Source: Phoenix dactylifera
Lineage: Eukaryota; Streptophyta; Magnoliopsida; Arecales; Arecaceae
Direction: 5' to 3'
DNA: 64,000 bases
Assembly: GCF_009389715.1 (NCBI RefSeq)
Contig: NC_052404.1
Span: 11,709,756 to 11,773,755, forward strand
Positions 28,147 through 40,480 of the stretch are shown here, piece after piece. The notes beneath the pieces were generated by a model. That model was not told the origin of the DNA. It ran no database searches and saw nothing but the letters and a program-made list of their open reading frames with translations. The number at the start of each line of letters is the position of its first letter. Within the stretch, counting starts at the first letter, position 1. The translations under genes and the position numbers were made by a program.

Positions 28147-31100
28147 ATGGCCAAACAATTGCAGCACCAGAACTCCAATGTGGCGTATGAAAAGAAATAC
28201 TCAGGGTGTATGTGGAGCTTCTTTCACTTCTTGGATTTCCACCAGCGCCTTCGCATCAGAAAGAAGCTTACAGACCGGTGCCATGGTGATGGCAAACGTT
28301 ATGCAGGTAAGAAGTATACCTCTGCATTGAGCTTGAGTATCATGCCTTTCGTCTTCTTTTACTTGTCCTGGTTTCAAATTAAGAGATCTTTAAAATCAAA
28401 TTACGTAAATCATGCTTCTTTTTTAGGTTATATCATCGTGTGTTGCGAAACAAATAGTTATTGTTCACTACACGTACTCTTGTGCTTATGTTTATTGATC
28501 TTATTTCTTATGTAGGAATTAAAACTCCAAAATCGTATGCTCCTTCAATTGGTGAAAAACATGACATTTTGGAAAGTGGAACAAACTTCCTGGTAAGTTC
28601 GATCAAATTGTTCAATTAGAAAAATTTGTAGTCTCCCTAGATTCACAATGTAATGTCATATTCTCCTCCATGGCTTTCATACGGGGGTGGTAGAATTTAT
28701 TTTTCTCATGTAATATATCCTCAATCATTGCATGCCTCCTGCCATGAGAGTTTCTCTTTTTGGTAAATCTTTGTTATATCAAGTTTATTTTCACCTGTTG
28801 AGCATTAGAGAATTCAGCAAGTACGGAAGGACATTATGTATTTATTTAATTGGAATGGTATTTTGAGCGGACTGAGAAATATCTCTCAACATGTTTTGTG
28901 ATAAACTTCTCTATATGCCATTTACTCAAAGGTGTACAAATTGGGAAACCCTTATATTTTAAGTCTTTCAAACTTTGTGAAACAAAAGAAAAAGGAAGGG
29001 TTGGCATCACAGTTTATGGACTCATAGATACAGTGAATGATACACTTCTGTTCTTCCAGAATTAAGATTATCTCTCCCAGAAAATTGAGGATATTTCTTT
29101 TAGATGTGCATTTTTCTCTGTGTCAAAAAGAACTGCATGTTCTCTCCTAATACAAGAATGTATACTTGTCAAAACCCAGAGCTCAGTCCCTCTACCATAA
29201 TGGGAGATCATCTTTCTAACTTTTCCATTTCATGCATGCATAATTGCTAAAAATTATGCAAAGTTATAGAATTTTAAATGTGACAGAAACATGAGGAACC
29301 CACAGTTTTACTTAAATGTGATTGCAAATTCAACAGAAAATCAAGATAGAAATTCTTAGATAAATTCGAAGTGAAACTCGAGGAACCCACAGTTTTACTT
29401 AAATCTGACTCATAATCACCAAAGTTTCCTTTCTATGGAAGACAACTAATCCCAGAGAGATTCTAATGGATACCTGTTTGTGGAGTTCCTATACCTTGGA
29501 CGTGGCCTGAAACACCATGAGTTAGGTTAGAGGGTTGTGGATTTTGGGGCTTTGTCTAGTGCTTTGAATATTTGATGCGTGTTTACATCAGAAAAGAAAA
29601 AGATATTTGATGGGTGGAGCGGATATTGATGTATGGTAACATGGGTGGGTATTTAATTAAAAAAGGGAAAATAGTAATTAGCCCTCTTTAAGTATATAAC
29701 AAGAAAAAGTGATGTCCCTGAGTTGTATATTTAATCGTAACTGTTCATCTATTAAAATTTAAGCATCATGTATATTTGGACGAGCCTGATGCTAGAAAAC
29801 TATATGGGTCGATAAATATGAAAATTACTCTTTGCTCAGTTGTTATGTTCTACTTGTTTGAAGCAGTTAAGACATATGAAATCTTCAACATATGCTGCCA
29901 ATCTATCTATCTTCTTGTTAACTCATGCACTGACTTAGTGCTACAAATCTGGTTATACACTCAAACCTTTTCTGTGAATCATAAAGTTGATGTTCAACCA
30001 AGTTATTCTAGTATTATGGTCTGGTTATTCTGTATGTTGGCTTTAACTGATTATCTTTGAACTGAATCAGATTGGAAACAAAGGCAACACTTTGAAAAGA
30101 AAGCCAAGCAAGGGCCGCATCAGAGCTTTGTTTTCCAAAAGTTTGGCTAGGAGACAAGATCAGAAACAGGAAATGCTACATGTAACCCCACGGTTGCTCC
30201 GTACAATTTCCATCCATCATTTGGAGTGCAATGATTATGTTATTCCTGATGAAGAAACTTCTGACAATGAAATTTCAACAGTTTATTTCAATTCGCATGA
30301 GTCTGATTCTTCTGCAGCCAGCGAACATGTTCCATTGTTACCCGGTGGCCCAGATGGGCATATTTTTGGTAAAACATCTGAGGCATGTAGGGCCATGAAT
30401 ACTCTAAATCATATGGACTATAACCTTGTTGATGAGTTTGGGGATCTTTTAGTAGAGGAGCAAGCAAGACTGGTGGAGATGTTAAATGAAGCAAAGGAAT
30501 CCTTATCAAAGCAGAAGCATGTGGATGCGAAAGGCTTGGGAAGAGATGTTTTGAGGGATTTCATCAATATGCTGGAGTTACACAGGACCGACAGGGAGTT
30601 ATTTTTAAAAATACTTAAAGATCAAAACTTTGTCTGGGAAGCTTTTTTACAGAGACATCATAGTTCCGGTCCGAAAAAAATATTAACCAAGTCTGGCTCA
30701 TTCCCAGGAGCAGGCTTGTCAGGCAGGAAAGCTGGTCCATCTAGACTCAATTCCAAGTGGAAGGAAAGTGAAATCTTTGTAGACGAAGAAATGAAGTCCC
30801 AACTTGGGAACACCCCTTCAATTTCAAGCACCATGGCTGCAGATGCTATGGCATCAAATGCTGGTATTAAGGTTGATATTCTAAAATCAAAATCTGCATC
30901 TGTGGATGTTTCTGGAGTTGGTTCCAGTTCTGAGATTTTACCTGGTTCTACTCGTGAACTGAAAAGCCAGAGGGATCATGAGACTATTTTATATCATTTT
31001 AAGGACCTTGAGCAGAGATTAGAAGATGTAATAAACAAGAATATGAAGGAGAGTCATCGGATTTCAATGGACGGAGTTCTCCATAAAGTGCCTTACGGAC

Positions 31101-33064
31101 AGAAAGTAACCGAGGATGTCATGAAAGAACAGTTACATCGGTCTGCTTCATCTAGATGTGACAGAGAAAGCACAAGAGACAAGATTGTGATTTCTGGTAA
31201 TAGGTATCCGCATCGAAGTATTCAAAGGTCTCGTTCGCTTACTGAATCCTTGGACAGGTATTCTCATTTGCTTGAGTCCATTTCAATGAAAGAATCCAAA
31301 AGTCTGCCTGAGAGCTTGAAGTCGAGCCATGAAGACAGTGGTCTGCAGAACAAGAAGACCCCCAAAACCTTCGGCAGAATTTTTTCTAATCCTGAATGGT
31401 TTAGGTCACATTCTTTTACTAAGGCTGTGCAAAGTGAAGTATTTCATGAAGCACCGCCATCCGAGGTATCAGCTGCTGGTCTCCTGGATGGTGATGCAGC
31501 AGTTAATATCAATAATTCTCTTGGGCCAGAATCTGTGGAAACTCTTGTGCATACGAAGCAGATCAAGGAATCAGATACTTTTACAGAACATAGTATAGAT
31601 ATAAATGTTAGTACGATAACAGATGGAGGTCTAGAACATTCTTTATTGATGAATGAGCATGACCAGAGTGAGATCAGTAAGGTTTCATATCCAACCAAAG
31701 AGGACACTAGTCATATTCCTCTGCATGAGGTAGAGATTAGAATTTCCAGGCAGCCGGTGTTAGTTAGCGAGCATGATCAGAATGAAATACAAGATATTTC
31801 AGATTTAAGAGAAGAGAACACTAGCTATATTTCTCTACATGAGAAGGAGAGTGGAACTGAAATGTATCCAACCGATAAACAAAGCTCAATCTCTGTTCTT
31901 GACTCATTTTTGGAAGAGGATCCTGTCACTTCAGCAAAGTATTTAACTCTAGAAGGTGACTTCTCTTAAACTATCAACAATATTGTTTTAGCACTTTCAC
32001 TAGATATTACAAGGTAGCTTTTGAACCTGCATTCTATTAAATAATAACAAAAAATTGTTAATCATTCAATGCACGGATATGTGGAATTGTAGTCACTGTC
32101 TAGGTCTCAGAACTGCAAGACTTGATCCTGATCAGTTTATTTATATATTTCTCTTTTTTCTGGTCTCTAAGTTTCATATTTCAGAATTATTAGATGGATG
32201 AGCATGGAATGTCAAAACCCATTACCTGTAAACAAGCACACAGACAACAGACAAAATAAAAAAAGGCCAACCAAACTTGACTGCATTTTGTTGTTAGGAC
32301 ATTAACGACATCTTTTAATTAAATTGTCTTTTTCTTCAATAGCAGATCCTGATCTGGAGCCTAGAAGCCTCCACTGCAAGGAACCGGATGATTCACCCAC
32401 TGCCGAAAACCCATTGGGTGCTGATGCCTCTAATGTGGTGGAGATTGTTGAATCTAGTTCTGGTAAGATAAATCTAGGAGGCCTTACCAACGTCAATGCT
32501 TTTCACATTCAAGTGGATCAACAGGACGAGTCTGAGTTCAATTATGTGAGGGCTGTGTTAAAGAAATGTGGTTTTGTTCATGAGGAGTTCCTTGGAACAT
32601 GGAACTCTCCTTACCAACAAGCAGACCCCTTACCATTGGGTGAAGTGGATGGCCGGCCTAACGCACTCGACATTGCAGCATATGACCATGATATGTCTCT
32701 TGATCATGAACTTCTGCTTGATCTCATCCATGAAGTTCTATTGGAAATTTATGAATCATCTTTTGCTAGTAGCCCCTGGTTCTCATGCTTTGTTTCTCAA
32801 ATTAAACCATTACTTGTGGGACACCATGTCCTTAGGGAAGTATGGGGAAAAATCAGTTGGCATCTTAGTTCACGAAAACAGGTAAACCGCGCACTTGAAA
32901 GTATAATGGCTCGAAATTTTGCAAAGAATGATGGATGGTTGAACCTCCAGTGGGATGTGGAGTGTGTAGGGATGGAGTTGGATGGTCTGATACTGGATAA
33001 TTTGCTAGATGAGCTAATACTTGAGTTTGATGATATCACAGACCCTTGTTTTGCATCTTCCTAG
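28147..33064 (+). CDS. DUF3741/DUF4378 protein, TRM-like, 4 exons
   Basis: Exons: 28147-28306, 28516-28592, 30071-31955, 32346-33064; all introns GT-AG, phases consistent, 946 aa. The N terminus has the conserved block CMWSFFHFLDF...RKKLTDR (residues 21-44). A DUF3741-like segment reads LRDFINMLELHRTDRELFLKILKD. The long central part is Ser/charged and low in complexity. DUF4378 occupies about 772-940 (FNYVRAVLKKCGF, LLLDLIHEVLLEIYE, LDGLILDNLLDELILEF). Family knowledge: such proteins are related to the TON1-recruiting-motif (TRM)/LONGIFOLIA group tied to microtubule organisation and cell shape; that role is inference here. Near residue 650-700 a ~28-residue unit beginning EHDQ(S/N)EI occurs twice. 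The start was chosen because MAKQ precedes the conserved block and an in-frame ATG nine codons upstream of it lacks support. The intron 3 acceptor is TAGCAG, allowing one extra codon. Confidence 0.92.
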
Positions 33065-36000
33065 TTTACTTGTGTGTTGTGCATGTAGATATCTTTTTTC
33101 TCCATTATTCTGGTACCATGGGTGTATTTTATCCCACTGTTCATATACATCTGTACAGATGGTGAAATAACATACATGTACTGTAATCGGGGATATGAAG
33201 AAAATAAATTTAAATTCTGTGTTGCATGATTTTGTGTTTGATTGATGTTCTATCTCAACAAATCTTCTCAGATGCAAGAATCAGCAACCTGTTTATTTCT
33301 CTTCTTTTCCCCCTACTCAATAAATGCAACTGAATGTCACCAGACAGGTGGTCATTGATATCCTCACAAAGTTAGGCCTGGTTGCCACGTTGCAAAAACA
33401 TCGATTTGAATTTTACTGTCTTATGTCTGACTGGATCAAAAATGGATCGGATAGAATTGTATCACAGGGGCCAGGCATGGATAATTTTACCGGTTTAGGT
33501 AATCCAGCTCAATTGCAGGCATAAAATGGATCTTCAGTCTTCTACTGCTTTGAACCCTACTCCATTGGCAAGGGAAGAAGGGTTAGCTGTTAAATCCTGA
33601 TTTTATTTTTTGTTTCTGTATTTTTGATCCGTTTACTCGTCGAACCCACGTAAGAGCAACCTAGACTGGCTTGATTAGAGAACTTGAGTTTCTTGATGAC
33701 GGTATGCTGTGCATTCTGCCAAAAGGTTAGCCATCATGTTACAAATCTACAGACATAAACATTTGACATGAATCTGCCACTAAAATTAGTGCGACTTACA
33801 AGGCAAATTGTCAGAAGATGGGAAAAAAAAAAGAGAATGGCTTTGGTGGTGGTGCTCCCCTCTCCACCCAATTCAGGGTATCCCATCCAAAAAGAATGGT
33901 TAGGAGATATTATTTAGGTTTCTCGGTAAGTTCTCAAAATTTATTTAGCGTATAGTTGATATAGGACTAAATACATGTCAGCATAGATCCTCACTCACAT
34001 ACTTCCTTTATTTAAGCTTCAGTATCCTGAGCTAAAGGTCCAAATCCAAATAATTCTCTTCTACTGCCACAATTGCATGTATTTTTCTCTCCCGAGACCT
34101 TACAAGAAAGAACTATACCACAAAGAGGCGGCTTTGTGGCTCTATGTCCGGCTTGAAGGATGGTTGAAGCCAACGCTACCTATTTATGGGCAGTAGAGAG
34201 GAGAGTGAGAAAAAGAATCAGAATGGCATGCCTTTAAACGGAAAGAAGCCATGGACCCCACAAAAGGAAGGCCCGAGCCCGAAGGAAACCCCGCCCATAA
34301 AATGCCGGGCAAGTCCATTTGGGCCAACCCAATGCGTGCATGACGCACATTTCACGTAAGGAAGTTAACCTTAGCTGATTTGCGACATTCCGGATGCCAT
34401 CATGTGCAGCACAAAAAGAAATCGAATTTAACTCGTTCCAGAGAGATCGTTAGAAGAACATAGCAGCGTCTGGGTAGTTACAAACCCATGGAGCCTGTTA
34501 AGTTCTGCATGAACTGTTTTGTGCACCAACTTGCACGCATGGATTGTTTTGTGTATCTAAAGGTGACGAGGAAACAAAATGCTTCTCTACTTGCAACGGT
34601 AATGGTGATCGAGTGCATCAAGATCAATAAAAATATTAGTGCCTAGATGGCAATTTTTGACCATAACCCTTGATGCCTACACAAATCTGCCGATTTTAAT
34701 TCATCATTTTTGTCAAATTCTGGATGTCCTGAATCCTGATTTAGTCTCCAAATGATCGCATTCAAGTCAAGGCCATGGCCATGCTGATGGCGTATCCAGG
34801 GAAGCATCAAGGCTAACGGGTTCACCCAATCATTTCTCCATATATAGCAAATAAATGAAGTTCGTACATAGATCCAAAATTGCCTTCTGGTTTTCCACCC
34901 AAGGACATTTATGCCTTCATTCTGTGGAAGTTGTGGCCCATGATGGTTCTAGTATGGTAGAAGTTAGGCCAAGTGATCGGCAGGTTGGGAATGTCGTGAT
35001 TGGAGTCAAACTGCTAATAGGTTTGGGTCCGGTGGACACTATAGCACTAACTAGCTAGTAGCAGTGAGTGTGTCAGGCCGCAAACCCAACCACTGATCTC
35101 TAGAATAATGATAATTTGGACCTAGCCAGTAAAGTGAAGCTGCATTTGGTTCATGATCCGAACCGAAAATGGAATGCATTAGAACAGAAATCAGAATAAT
35201 CATATTTTCTAGCGCCTGTAGCTCGTGATTGGAATCCGAATTGGCTAGCTCAAAAATTAATTTTTTAAAAATTATTTTTTAAATAAGTATGGAGGAATGA
35301 AAAAGAGCTAGAATTAAATTTTCAGGGATTTGAGTATTTCTATTTCTATTTCAGGACGAGAAGTGGACCTCCCTTTTTTACCGGCATAAAGAAGACAATG
35401 CCCAAAAAAAGAAAAATCTTGGAACATAGAGATCTTCTTTAATAAGGTGCTTCTTTATGAAAGATTAGTGCGGTGCCCACAAGGGGTGGAGCCGATCAGC
35501 CGAAGAGCCACCACCAAGAAAAGAATGCAACCGAATTTTATCCAAAGAAAGATCTAGAACAGGGAAAGGCGCCACCACCATCCACCAAAAGCCAAAAGGC
35601 GATGCTGAGGCGTGGAGGGTACCAACGGCATAATTGGGGCAGCAAGGCGTAATAGGATCCAAAGCAAAGAATAGGATAAAAGAAGGGCATCTTTTAAAAA
35701 GGGTCAGAGAGGACCGCACAGCGGATGGCTCGGTACAAAAGAGGAAGGAATCTCGTCATCAACATGCTAGCCATTACCCCTTTGAAGAGTGTTGCATTGT
35801 TGGTTCTTTTCACTGGTTAAAATATAGCATTGTTCCTAAGCACAGTATTTTATCCAATCGTAATCAAATTACATGCTAGAGTAGAATATAATTGAGAATT
35901 CCACCAGATTACCAACTAATAAAATATAATCGATGCAAGTGTTTTATTGAAAAAATAATTGGTATTGTCTACTTCTATAGTGTTGTTGTATAGTTCTGAG

Positions 36001-36720
36001 TAGATAAATGTATAATAATTCATGGCTTGCGCTAACCGACGGCAAAATAAATAAAAGAAACCCCTCGAGTCTGCGCATTCTAGGCCATTAGCGACTGGCC
36101 TTCTTCTTATAGGAAGATGTCGCATCTCGATCGCCTAGCAGATAATGCTATGTAATAAACTAAATAAAATTCTTATTGCTATCCGGCAAATTGGATTCTC
36201 TTCCAAGCTCCAAATGCAAGAAACATGTACAGAAATATTTTCTTAATACTTTGGTTGTAGGACAAAAAAATCGGAGATAGCAATCTCTATTCTTGGCTAT
36301 TCCTCTAAGATTCTCTTGTCCAAGAGATAAATCCGATTTCTATTTAGATGTAACATACATTATTCTTGGTATCGGGCGATGAACCTGGTGGACACTCATC
36401 TAGTGCCCATATGATGGTGGTGCCCATATGATCGGGCCAGAGGAGGGGCATAAATGTTACTTAGAGGGAATAATGTCATCTCCCATCCAAGGTTGAAGTT
36501 TTTTTTGATGCGAAGGTTGACGTTATTTCACCCGTCCATGAAAGAAATTTTTTATCCGGTCTAACAAGGAATAACGGCCCTTGATTTGAATTCTACTATT
36601 CATGGAGAAGCTACCCTGGACAAACTTGAATACTACTATTTATTCCGGCTTATCACGCGACCAAGACAAGGTCTTGGAAGTAAAAGGAGTTTGAATATGA
36701 GGGACCCAGGAGAAATTTAA
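33065..36720. other. Intergenic between DUF4378 gene and metallothionein
   Basis: 33065-33300 should contain the 3' untranslated region of the upstream gene. The open frames at 33324-33524, 34855-35058 and 35465-35879 show no recognisable domain. The minus-strand stretch 35465-35719 could be transposon debris, but I cannot name it. Confidence 0.4.
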
Positions 36721-36730
36721 GAGGGCTAAA

Positions 36731-36737
36731 TGCACAC
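36731..36737 (+). promoter_or_regulatory. Metal-response-element-like core TGCACAC
   Basis: TGCACAC matches the TGCRCNC consensus of metal-response elements. It lies about 150 bp upstream of the metallothionein TATA box. Seven-base matches occur by chance, and the role of this motif in plants is less certain than in animals. Confidence 0.35.
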
Positions 36738-36764
36738 GCCAACCGACAGGGTGATATCCGGACT

Positions 36765-36770
36765 CACGTG
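36765..36770 (+). promoter_or_regulatory. G-box CACGTG
   Basis: A perfect palindromic G-box about 110 bp upstream of the TATA box. G-boxes bind bZIP and bHLH factors in stress and light responses; a second ACGTG core lies at about 36838-36842. Confidence 0.5.
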
Positions 36771-36835
36771 GGATATCGTGGGAGAGGCAGCTGGGCTGGA
36801 CCGACACGGACGGGATATCGAGGTACCGGATGATG

Positions 36836-36844
36836 ACACGTGGA
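36836..36844 (+). promoter_or_regulatory. ABRE-like ACACGTGGA element
   Basis: ACACGTGG is the classic abscisic-acid-response/G-box form, about 40 bp upstream of the TATA box. Together with the upstream CACGTG it gives the paired arrangement often seen in stress-inducible plant promoters. Function is inferred from motif only. Confidence 0.45.
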
Positions 36845-36879
36845 CGGTGCATAACCTCACTCTCTCTCCTTCCGGCCTC

Positions 36880-36886
36880 TATAAAT
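36880..36886 (+). promoter_or_regulatory. TATA box of the metallothionein gene
   Basis: TATAAAT, 113 bp upstream of the metallothionein ATG, preceded by a CT-rich stretch. Transcription would be expected to begin at roughly 36905-36920. Confidence 0.75.
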
Positions 36887-36998
36887 GGTAGGCCTATTCC
36901 ATGGCAGAGGACAGAGAGAAGAAGAGAAGTAGCTGGTTTAAGAGAAACCTGATCAGGAGTTGTCTGTTAATCTTCGTTCCATTTTGTGAGTGAAGAAA

Positions 36999-37858
36999 AT
37001 GTCTTGCTGCGGAGGGAACTGCGGGTGCGGATCTGGCTGCAAGTGTGGCACCGGATGCGGAGGGTAAGTGAGAACAAAAAAAAAAGAGAGAAAGAAATTC
37101 AGAATTTTTAATTGAAGTTTCTATGTTTTATTTCTTTCTGAGTTTCTCCCGTATGCGTTTTTTTATTTTATTCTGATCTCTAGTTGTTCCTGGTTCTGAT
37201 CAGCTCATCACTGATTTTTAGTGTTTACATGTCTTATTTCCTCCTTGTTTCTGTGGTTTTTGGGGTACCATAAGAGGTCATGCATGCGTTGCTATTCCGC
37301 TTTGGTAGGTTTCTGTTGTTCTTGTGCAGGATATCTCGTGATCCTTGGTCCTGATCGCATGCGAGTTTTCCCAGAGTTTCCAAAAGATTTAGTTCTAGAT
37401 TATCATGCAACCATGCTTTAAACTTTTGCCCCCCATAAAAAGCTCATGCTGTATCTTCTCTTTTTTGATCGATCACCGAGTGCAGGTGCAAGATGTACCC
37501 TGACATGGCTGAGGAAAGGAGCACCACCACTCAAACCATGATCATGGGGGTTGCACCCCAGAAGGGGTATGTCTCTTCTACCCGTCTCATTAACTCCCTA
37601 TTCTTTTCGGAGGTGGCATTCAACCAAAGATTTCCCATCTTGTTGCTAGGCCACATCCCTTGTATTTATTTTCTAGAGAAGGGAGCCAACAGTTATTGAA
37701 AGCTCCTTTACTCTTCCCCTCCTGATATTTTCTTTGTTAGACACGCCTTTGGTTTTGTTTGCAGGCACTTTGAAGGGTTCGAGGTGACTGCTGGATCCGA
37801 GAATGGTGGCTGCAAATGTGGGTCCAACTGCACCTGCGATCCCTGCAACTGTAAATGA
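36999..37858 (+). CDS. MT2: Type 2 metallothionein, 3 exons
   Basis: Small cytosolic Cys-rich metal-binding protein buffering Cu and Zn and scavenging reactive oxygen. Exons: 36999-37063, 37486-37566, 37765-37858, all GT-AG, giving 79 aa. The N-terminal Cys domain is [17 protein letters not shown] followed by GCGGCKMYPD, diagnostic of type 2: a Cys-Cys pair plus Cys-X-Cys motifs. A Cys-free spacer of about 40 residues contains [12 protein letters not shown]. The C-terminal domain is [17 protein letters not shown]. Both Cys domains are complete and the length is normal. Upstream are a good TATA box, two ACGTG elements and a metal-response-like core, consistent with a strongly expressed stress-responsive gene. 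An upstream ATG frame (36901-36993) ends five bases before the start codon and would matter only if transcription starts early. Confidence 0.97.
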
Positions 37859-37983
37859 GACGCAAAAGCCTCGAAAGAGAGAGAGAGAGGAAGGGAATGA
37901 ACACTGCTGTTTGTTTCTAGTTCTATGTTGTTGTCTGTAGTTTGTGTCCGGACTTGGAATAGAGTCTTAGAGCTAAAAATAAG

Positions 37984-38037
37984 CGGCCATGGCTCTGAGT
38001 AACCCTCCTTCGGTGGGAGTTGGTACTGCCATGGCCG
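37984..38037 (+). other. Inverted repeat in the metallothionein 3' UTR
   Basis: The perfect 10-base arms CGGCCATGGC (37984-37993) and GCCATGGCCG (38028-38037) enclose a 34-base loop that itself holds a CCTCC/GGGAG pairing. It lies about 130 bases after the stop codon, probably within the 3' untranslated region or at its end, so it could form a stem-loop in the mRNA. Confidence 0.6.
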
Positions 38038-38039
38038 AG

Positions 38040-40259
38040 AAAGAAGAGACCTCTCTCTTGTCTGCTTGTTTAGCTGTGCGTCCTGTGGCTGTGAGTAGGT
38101 GTCCTGCTATCTGTGGTGTGTCGCTTTTTACCATGTGAAAAACTGAAGACAGCTTTTTAGTAAAAGTAAGAAGCCTTATCCTCTGCGGCTAACGGGGACC
38201 GCGTGACTTGTCTTCTTTCGTTTGCTTTTTTATGTTACGAACGGCATCTCTATCGAAGTGGCCCGGCTTGTCTCCCAGGTCCTTTCAGCCACATTATTGA
38301 CAAGAATGTTCGAGAATAATAGCAGGTTAAAAATTCTTGTGGCTAAAAAGAATTCTATTCTATTCTAACGATCCTTCTTGCCTACCGAAATTTTTTGCTA
38401 TCGCTTGCTGATCCCCGGCTAAAAATATCTATCACCACTCATTAGAACAAAATACTCATAAGCTAATTGATTGATAAAATATCTCTGGGAACTTCTTGCT
38501 TGGTATTTACCATGTTATAATGGCAATTATGGTCTGTCATAACTAATATTCATGGGAACAGAAGCCATTAGTGGATCATTTTATTGTTCAAGAAAACTAT
38601 GATCTTGGTATTAATATGTTTGATAAATATATGCATACATCATCCTCATAAGAATAATGCTAGAATCCATAAACAGTGATTTCGTCAAATAATAGCAGCA
38701 TCTTACTTTTAGCTGCCGCTATTGCCTACTAGAATGGATGCTAGTTTATAACAGTCAACGTGTCACGCTCCAAAAGAAAATCTAGCAAAAAGTTTGATAG
38801 CAGTACCCGCAACCATAGGGGACTGTTAATCCAGTGGGATACGATAGTCACCGTAACTTGCTTGTCATCGTTTCATGGCGAGAGAAAGCTTGCCTGAATG
38901 ATACGAACATCTCTTTCTATCCATTAGCTTGACCGGATCGAAAGGATCTAATTCTCACGTGAATTCCTCATGCTGGTAAAAAGAGAGAACCAAATTCATA
39001 GCATCTCGCTATTTCTTGATACGTCGAGCCTCACATGAAAGGTACCTACATACCTGTTTTGCTGTGTGACGGGGAGTCCCATCTTCTACAGATCGGATGC
39101 AAGTGACCATCGCAATAAATAACTAGTTCCTTCAGCAGCTAATTTGATCGGAACTTTCCATGACTTTTTCTAGTGCCAAGGCTCTCGTGGTCTCCATCGA
39201 AATGATGAAATCAAGCGTATTAAAATTTCCATTTTCCCTTCCTTTGTTATCAAAGATCTCATAGCACGTTTAGCAGTGACAGCTCCTCCTTGAGTTTGAA
39301 GAACTGTAATATAGCTTAGAGGGTAGAGGTGATGCTGAAGGGTGCTAATTATGTTGGAATGATTTGTTCTATGGGATTCCGAATAGTTCATTTTTTTTGA
39401 TTGCTGGTTGCCGAGTTGCAGGAACTTTGGCATGCAAGGATATCAATTACAATAACTTGAGTGCAGTTTAACTTTGATGAGAACCATTGAGTTCCCTCAG
39501 CTACACCCCAACTTATTGATTGCAGCACAGGTTTAACACTTGAGCTGCTTCTGAAGTCCAGAATCAATATTGTGGATTTATACCATATGATTTGAAGATC
39601 ACAGTCGTCTTGGTAATTAGACTTGAAAATGATCTAGTAACAACCATCTAACGACATCTGAAGATAAAGAATTGTGCTGGTTCCGCATAAGCCTATCGCT
39701 GCTTGGCATTTCATGATGTTTTGCATGTCTCCATGAACCCAAATTTTGATAGTCAGGCTCTAGGTACCCGGAAACAATTGAAAGAACTCCTACTGTGGAA
39801 AAAAAAAACGGGAAGCAATTAAATGGCCCCATCTGCCAAGAACATTCATCTCTTTTCACATGAGAAAAGAAAGTGATCAGAGGCAGTGATGTTGTTGTCA
39901 CAGATTAGAATACCCTAACCTTGCCTCATGGCCTGAAGGCGGAGTGCAGGTCCAACAAACTATTCTGAAGCATCTAATAAAGCAGCTGCTGAGACATAAT
40001 TGAGACGATCACTTTCCCTTCTAAAAAGCAAGCAGCGCCATGCCTATATGGGGCCAGCTTCATGAATTAATCAATGAACTCAAATACTAGGTTGAATTTT
40101 AAAGCTGCTTATGATTTGGAAGAATATATCACCGTAATCCCACCTTTGATTTAATCCAGTAGATGATGGCAACTTTATACTCACTTTTGATAACAGATTT
40201 GAATTCTGCACCGAAACAGATTGTTGATAATGGAGGCAAAATACTTGATGCAATTATGT
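38040..40259. other. Intergenic region, nothing recognised
   Basis: AT-rich sequence downstream of the metallothionein. Open frames at 39170-39433 and 39617-39901 (minus) carry no known domain. No transposon ends were identified until the CACTA terminus at 40260. Confidence 0.4.
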
Positions 40260-40480
40260 CACTACAGGAAAAATAGTATTTTCGGATTCTAATCTGCCGA
40301 CGCTAGAAGGAAGAGTCGACAATTTAGGCAACGCGCCAAATAAAAAGCGTCGGCAGGATTTATACTAAGACGATGCTTGTAAGTGTCGGTGGAAGCCGGA
40401 TTTAGAGGATGCTTACTAGCGGTTGCCGGAGAAAGTTTGATGAGATGATGCTTATGAGCATGGCCGGAAGCAGTCCATAC
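40260..40480 (+). mobile_element. CACTA (EnSpm/CMC) transposon terminus fragment
   Basis: Begins CACTACAGGAAAAATAG, the typical end of plant CACTA elements. Repeated subterminal GCCGACGCT / AGCGTCGGC / GTGTCGGTGG units follow in both orientations. No matching TAGTG end was found nearby, and no transposase is present, so this is a truncated or unresolved remnant. The right boundary is approximate. Confidence 0.65.

Noticed and set aside
32302-32496. Minus-strand frame opposite exon 4 of the DUF4378 gene
   Set aside because: Antisense shadow of a well-supported exon.
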